Below, one piece after another: positions 48,591-64,000 of a stretch of 64,000 nucleotides of DNA (the first letter of the stretch is position 1; each line of letters opens with the position of its first letter). The DNA is taken from NCBI GenBank assembly GCA_013400975.1, contig WBMZ01012123.1:1-64000 (forward strand), in the 5' to 3' direction. Source of the stretch: Atrichornis clamosus (lineage: Eukaryota > Chordata > Aves > Passeriformes > Menuridae). Made by a program: the position numbers and the translations under genes. The notes beneath the pieces are model-generated. The model saw only the letters and a list, made by a program, of their open reading frames with translations. It was not told the DNA's origin and ran no database searches.

Positions 48591-51542
48591 TTTATTCATT
48601 AGCTTTAACAATAGTAATACATAAATCAATACTATGTCCAGCATAAAGTTGTATAATAAAATATTCCAGTAAGATCGATTTCTAGTGCGTACATTTTTAA
48701 GGGCAGTTTTCATCCAATTTGGACATTTTAAAAAAAAATAAATAAATACAAGGCCAAAAATGCTTACTTAATGAAAGTCCTGCTAAGTAAGACTTCAGGC
48801 TCCACACTGCTTCAGAGCACTAACGAGTACAGGTGTCTGCACACATCCTGGACTTGCACACAAAGGGGCTGTGCTCAAGCAGCATACATTTTTTGACATC
48901 CAACACAAACCAATACACACAAGTTTTCCAATTTAGACCTCCTTATTCCTCTTAAAACTAGCATCCACTTTTCTATTTTAGGATTGTCTTGCCTTCTAGC
49001 TGTCATATGCACGTATGAACCCTAACAATATTAAGTATACAAAATACAAAGGTCCAGTCTCCTCCTAATAGTACTGCACTATCTAGTGGAACTATTTATG
49101 AAACAAATGGCTACTCAAATTAAACAACACCAAATTGTTCTTGGGAAACTTAAAAAAAAAAAAAAAGCCTTTGGGAAGAGGCAGGAACATGGTATGCTCC
49201 CAGCTTTATTTGTTATGGTTTTGGAGCTCTCTAGACTTCAGGAATACATCCTGTCTGGGATGTCTGGTGCTTAGTGCTACAGCATTAGGTTTTAGGCACC
49301 CTGGGTTCTGTGGACTATAAAGAGCGCAAAAAAGCTGCATTTTCAGCTTTGTTTCCCTGATGGCCAGTGAGTCCAATATATACAGTGGCATTTAGATGTT
49401 CATTAAAGTGCAGTAGAGAGGCATTCACTGACATTTGGACTACCTTTATTTATATTTAACAATATTAAAATCTGGTCCCAATTTAAATTAGGTACACATG
49501 AGAAACATATTTGGCAAATCAGAGCTATTTTATTTACTAGTGTACTTATATACCACATAAGACTATCCTTTGGACATATTTATTCTACAAATCTAGATAA
49601 GCTTATTTTGTCTTCTGATGGCAAAATTCCCTTTTCCTTAAGTTACACTCAGGATTGAGTCACGAATTTTAAACCTACTCTAAATTATGTATTTTACTTT
49701 ATTATATCAAAACAAATCCCAAATGCTTGGTCAACGTATAAACATTTATAAACCTAGTGAAAACATCCCTGAGAAACTTTCAGCAACATAGAGTAATTAT
49801 TAGGTTTGGTCCATTAGAGGAAAAAAATTGTTACATCCAGTTATTGAAAACTGTAGACTGCAAGTCCACTGGATTCCCATTCATTCCATTTTACTCCTCC
49901 TACAAAACACTGTCTGACAAAAGCCACTAGAGGTGCTTTACATTCTTTGATAGATAAAGTAATTGTTACAGAATTTGTGATGACTGGCCTAGATCCAGCC
50001 CTGGTGTAACGCCTGTCATTTCAATGGAGCTCCCACACTTACATTCCAGGGTTGAAGCCTGGCAACTCATATGACCGTGAAGGACAGTACCTAAAATAAA
50101 AAAAACCCCTTAAAAGTTACAGAGGATACTTTTCACAAATTGCTGACATTATGTTTTCACATACTACTTATTTTGCAAACAAACATTTTACCAATATTTA
50201 AATTTAAAAGTCAGATTGCCAAGCCATAGGAAAACTCAGAACACCACCAGGTTCAACTCTACTGAGAAAGCAAAGTGCGTCGTTTCCACAAAAGTGCACA
50301 TTGGGTTAATGACTATGAAAATACTGAGTTAGTACACGTGCAGGGTAAAAAAAAAAAGTAAAAAAAAATTAAAAGGCAAGAACTTCTTGAACAGAGGGAT
50401 GTATCATTTTCATTGCTCTGAAGTTGCTGTAGAGGACCACTCAGACCACCATGTCATTGGTTCAGCAGAATTTCAGAACTAAGTCAAAATTCACATATAC
50501 ATCAGATAAATGCAAATAATCCACTTTCTGCATGAAATATTAACTATTTTCAAATGCAGTTGTTTTCAGAAACCCTATTAAAGTCTGATATACTGGAAAA
50601 TTAACTAAAGCTGTTTGTACTCTGAGGCAAAAACTAAGTTAGCACTAGAATTTATCTTTCTGTCTCAGTACTTCTGACCTTAGCACTTTCTGCTACATCA
50701 AACCAGAGCAAACCTGCCACTGCAATTAGAAAGATATGCTTTGTTACATCAATAGCTTCTGCTAAATGAGGCTGATTTACTCTATGAAGTGCAACAAAAG
50801 TGTAATACAATATCTTGCACCTAACAGTTGTCTAATTTGTAAGGAAACATGCAAAAAACCTGCAAAGGTGTTTCCATAAAGTTAAACCAAAACAGATAAA
50901 ATATTATAAAGGTTTTGGGAAAACACTGAAACTTGCAGAGTCCACTTGAGAAATCCAAGAAGTATCACAGAATATTCTGAATTAGAAGAGATCAAGAAGG
51001 ACCAAAGTCCAATGTTTATACAGAATATTTATACCAATTTAAGAAGATAGGGGAGCAGAACTGTTCATGGTAAAGGAATATTGGAGAAAAACTCAAAAAA
51101 ACCAAATACTGTAAAAAAAGTTATTCTAAAGCAACTAAAAAAACCCCCCTCATTTTACTCAATGAGCATAAAAATTTTTCAGAATTCATGAACGAATTGA
51201 GTATGTATAACCACCTAACCGTATCACTGTGGGGGTCAGCAGCAGAACTTCAACGTATTTCTGTGATCAAACACTAGACTTACCACTTGTGGGGATCCTT
51301 TAACACCGCAGCTGTCAAGATTCAACTAGACTGTCCTCTGCCAAGCACAAAACATTTTAAAATGATCATTATAAATGATAAATGGTCATTATAAAATGAA
51401 TTTTCTCTCTTGGGACAGCTTCCCCAAAAAGCTAAGTTATGTATTCAACTCTAGAGAAACACCTCAGACAGGGTCATAAAAGGAAGTATGTGTGTTTAAC
51501 CATGATATTTGTGAAGCAAAGTTAGTAAGAGAAGTGATTCTT
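48591..51542 (-). other. SLC40A1: SLC40A1 3'UTR region (extent uncertain)
   Basis: Downstream of the ferroportin stop the first AATAAA hexamers on the minus strand are at 49698-49703, 49579-49584, 49529-49534, 49445-49450 and 49205-49210, and a further one is at 48591-48596. The 3'UTR could therefore be roughly 1.8 to 3 kb. No ORF of note is present. A CR1-like relic sits inside at about 50963-51015. Confidence 0.4.
50963..51015 (-). mobile_element. CR1-like LINE relic (3' tip)
   Basis: TCACAGAATATTCTGAATTA followed by GAAGAGATCAAGAAGGACCA and AAGTCCAA resembles the complemented CR1 3' tip ('cacagaatattctgagttggaagggaccc...agtccaac'). Short and diverged. Confidence 0.55.

Positions 51543-64000
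<12,458 letters not shown>

Noticed and set aside
50095..50110. Splice-acceptor-like T tract plus AG on the minus strand downstream of the SLC40A1 stop
   Set aside because: No matching coding frame or donor, and the stop codon of ferroportin is upstream. Probably chance in an AT-rich 3'UTR.

Overview
This is vertebrate nuclear DNA, almost certainly avian. It carries two intron-rich genes with consensus splice sites, short introns, an AT-rich intergenic region with isolated GC-rich patches, and short relics resembling the 3' end of CR1 LINEs, the typical bird retrotransposon. I saw no bacterial-type operons, CRISPR arrays or phage modules.

Layout. (1) Positions 1 to about 17000, plus strand: the complete coding sequence of WDR75 (UTP17/NAN1 homologue), a WD-repeat nucleolar protein of the small-subunit processome. 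It has 21 coding exons from the ATG at 37 to the TAA at 16829-16831. The spliced CDS is 2,496 nt (831 codons plus stop), and every junction keeps frame. Intron 1 appears to be a GC-AG intron. (2) About 17000 to 48500: an intergenic region with no supportable protein gene. It holds two CR1-like relics (about 20935-21170 and 45405-45512), simple repeats, a CpG-rich patch (46110-46460), a weaker GC-rich patch (18030-18260) and a small cluster of CRE-like sites (29413-29493). (3) About 48500 to 64000, minus strand: the 3' part of SLC40A1 (ferroportin, the cellular iron exporter). Six coding exons equivalent to human exons 3 to 8 are present, from 60671 down to the stop at 51543-51545 (1,626 nt, 541 codons plus stop). 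The first 37 residues by human numbering, the 5'UTR and the promoter are not visible. They probably lie beyond the right edge, which makes intron 2 longer than 3.3 kb.

The two genes are convergent, as in the known WDR75-SLC40A1 synteny of human chromosome 2q32. They do not act in one pathway: WDR75 serves pre-rRNA transcription and processing in the nucleolus, and ferroportin exports Fe2+ at the plasma membrane.

No clearly new system is present. The observations most worth checking are the GC donor of WDR75 intron 1, the complete retention of metal- and hepcidin-site residues in a bird ferroportin, the orphan CpG-rich patch at about 46.1-46.5 kb, and the CRE-like cluster at 29.4 kb.
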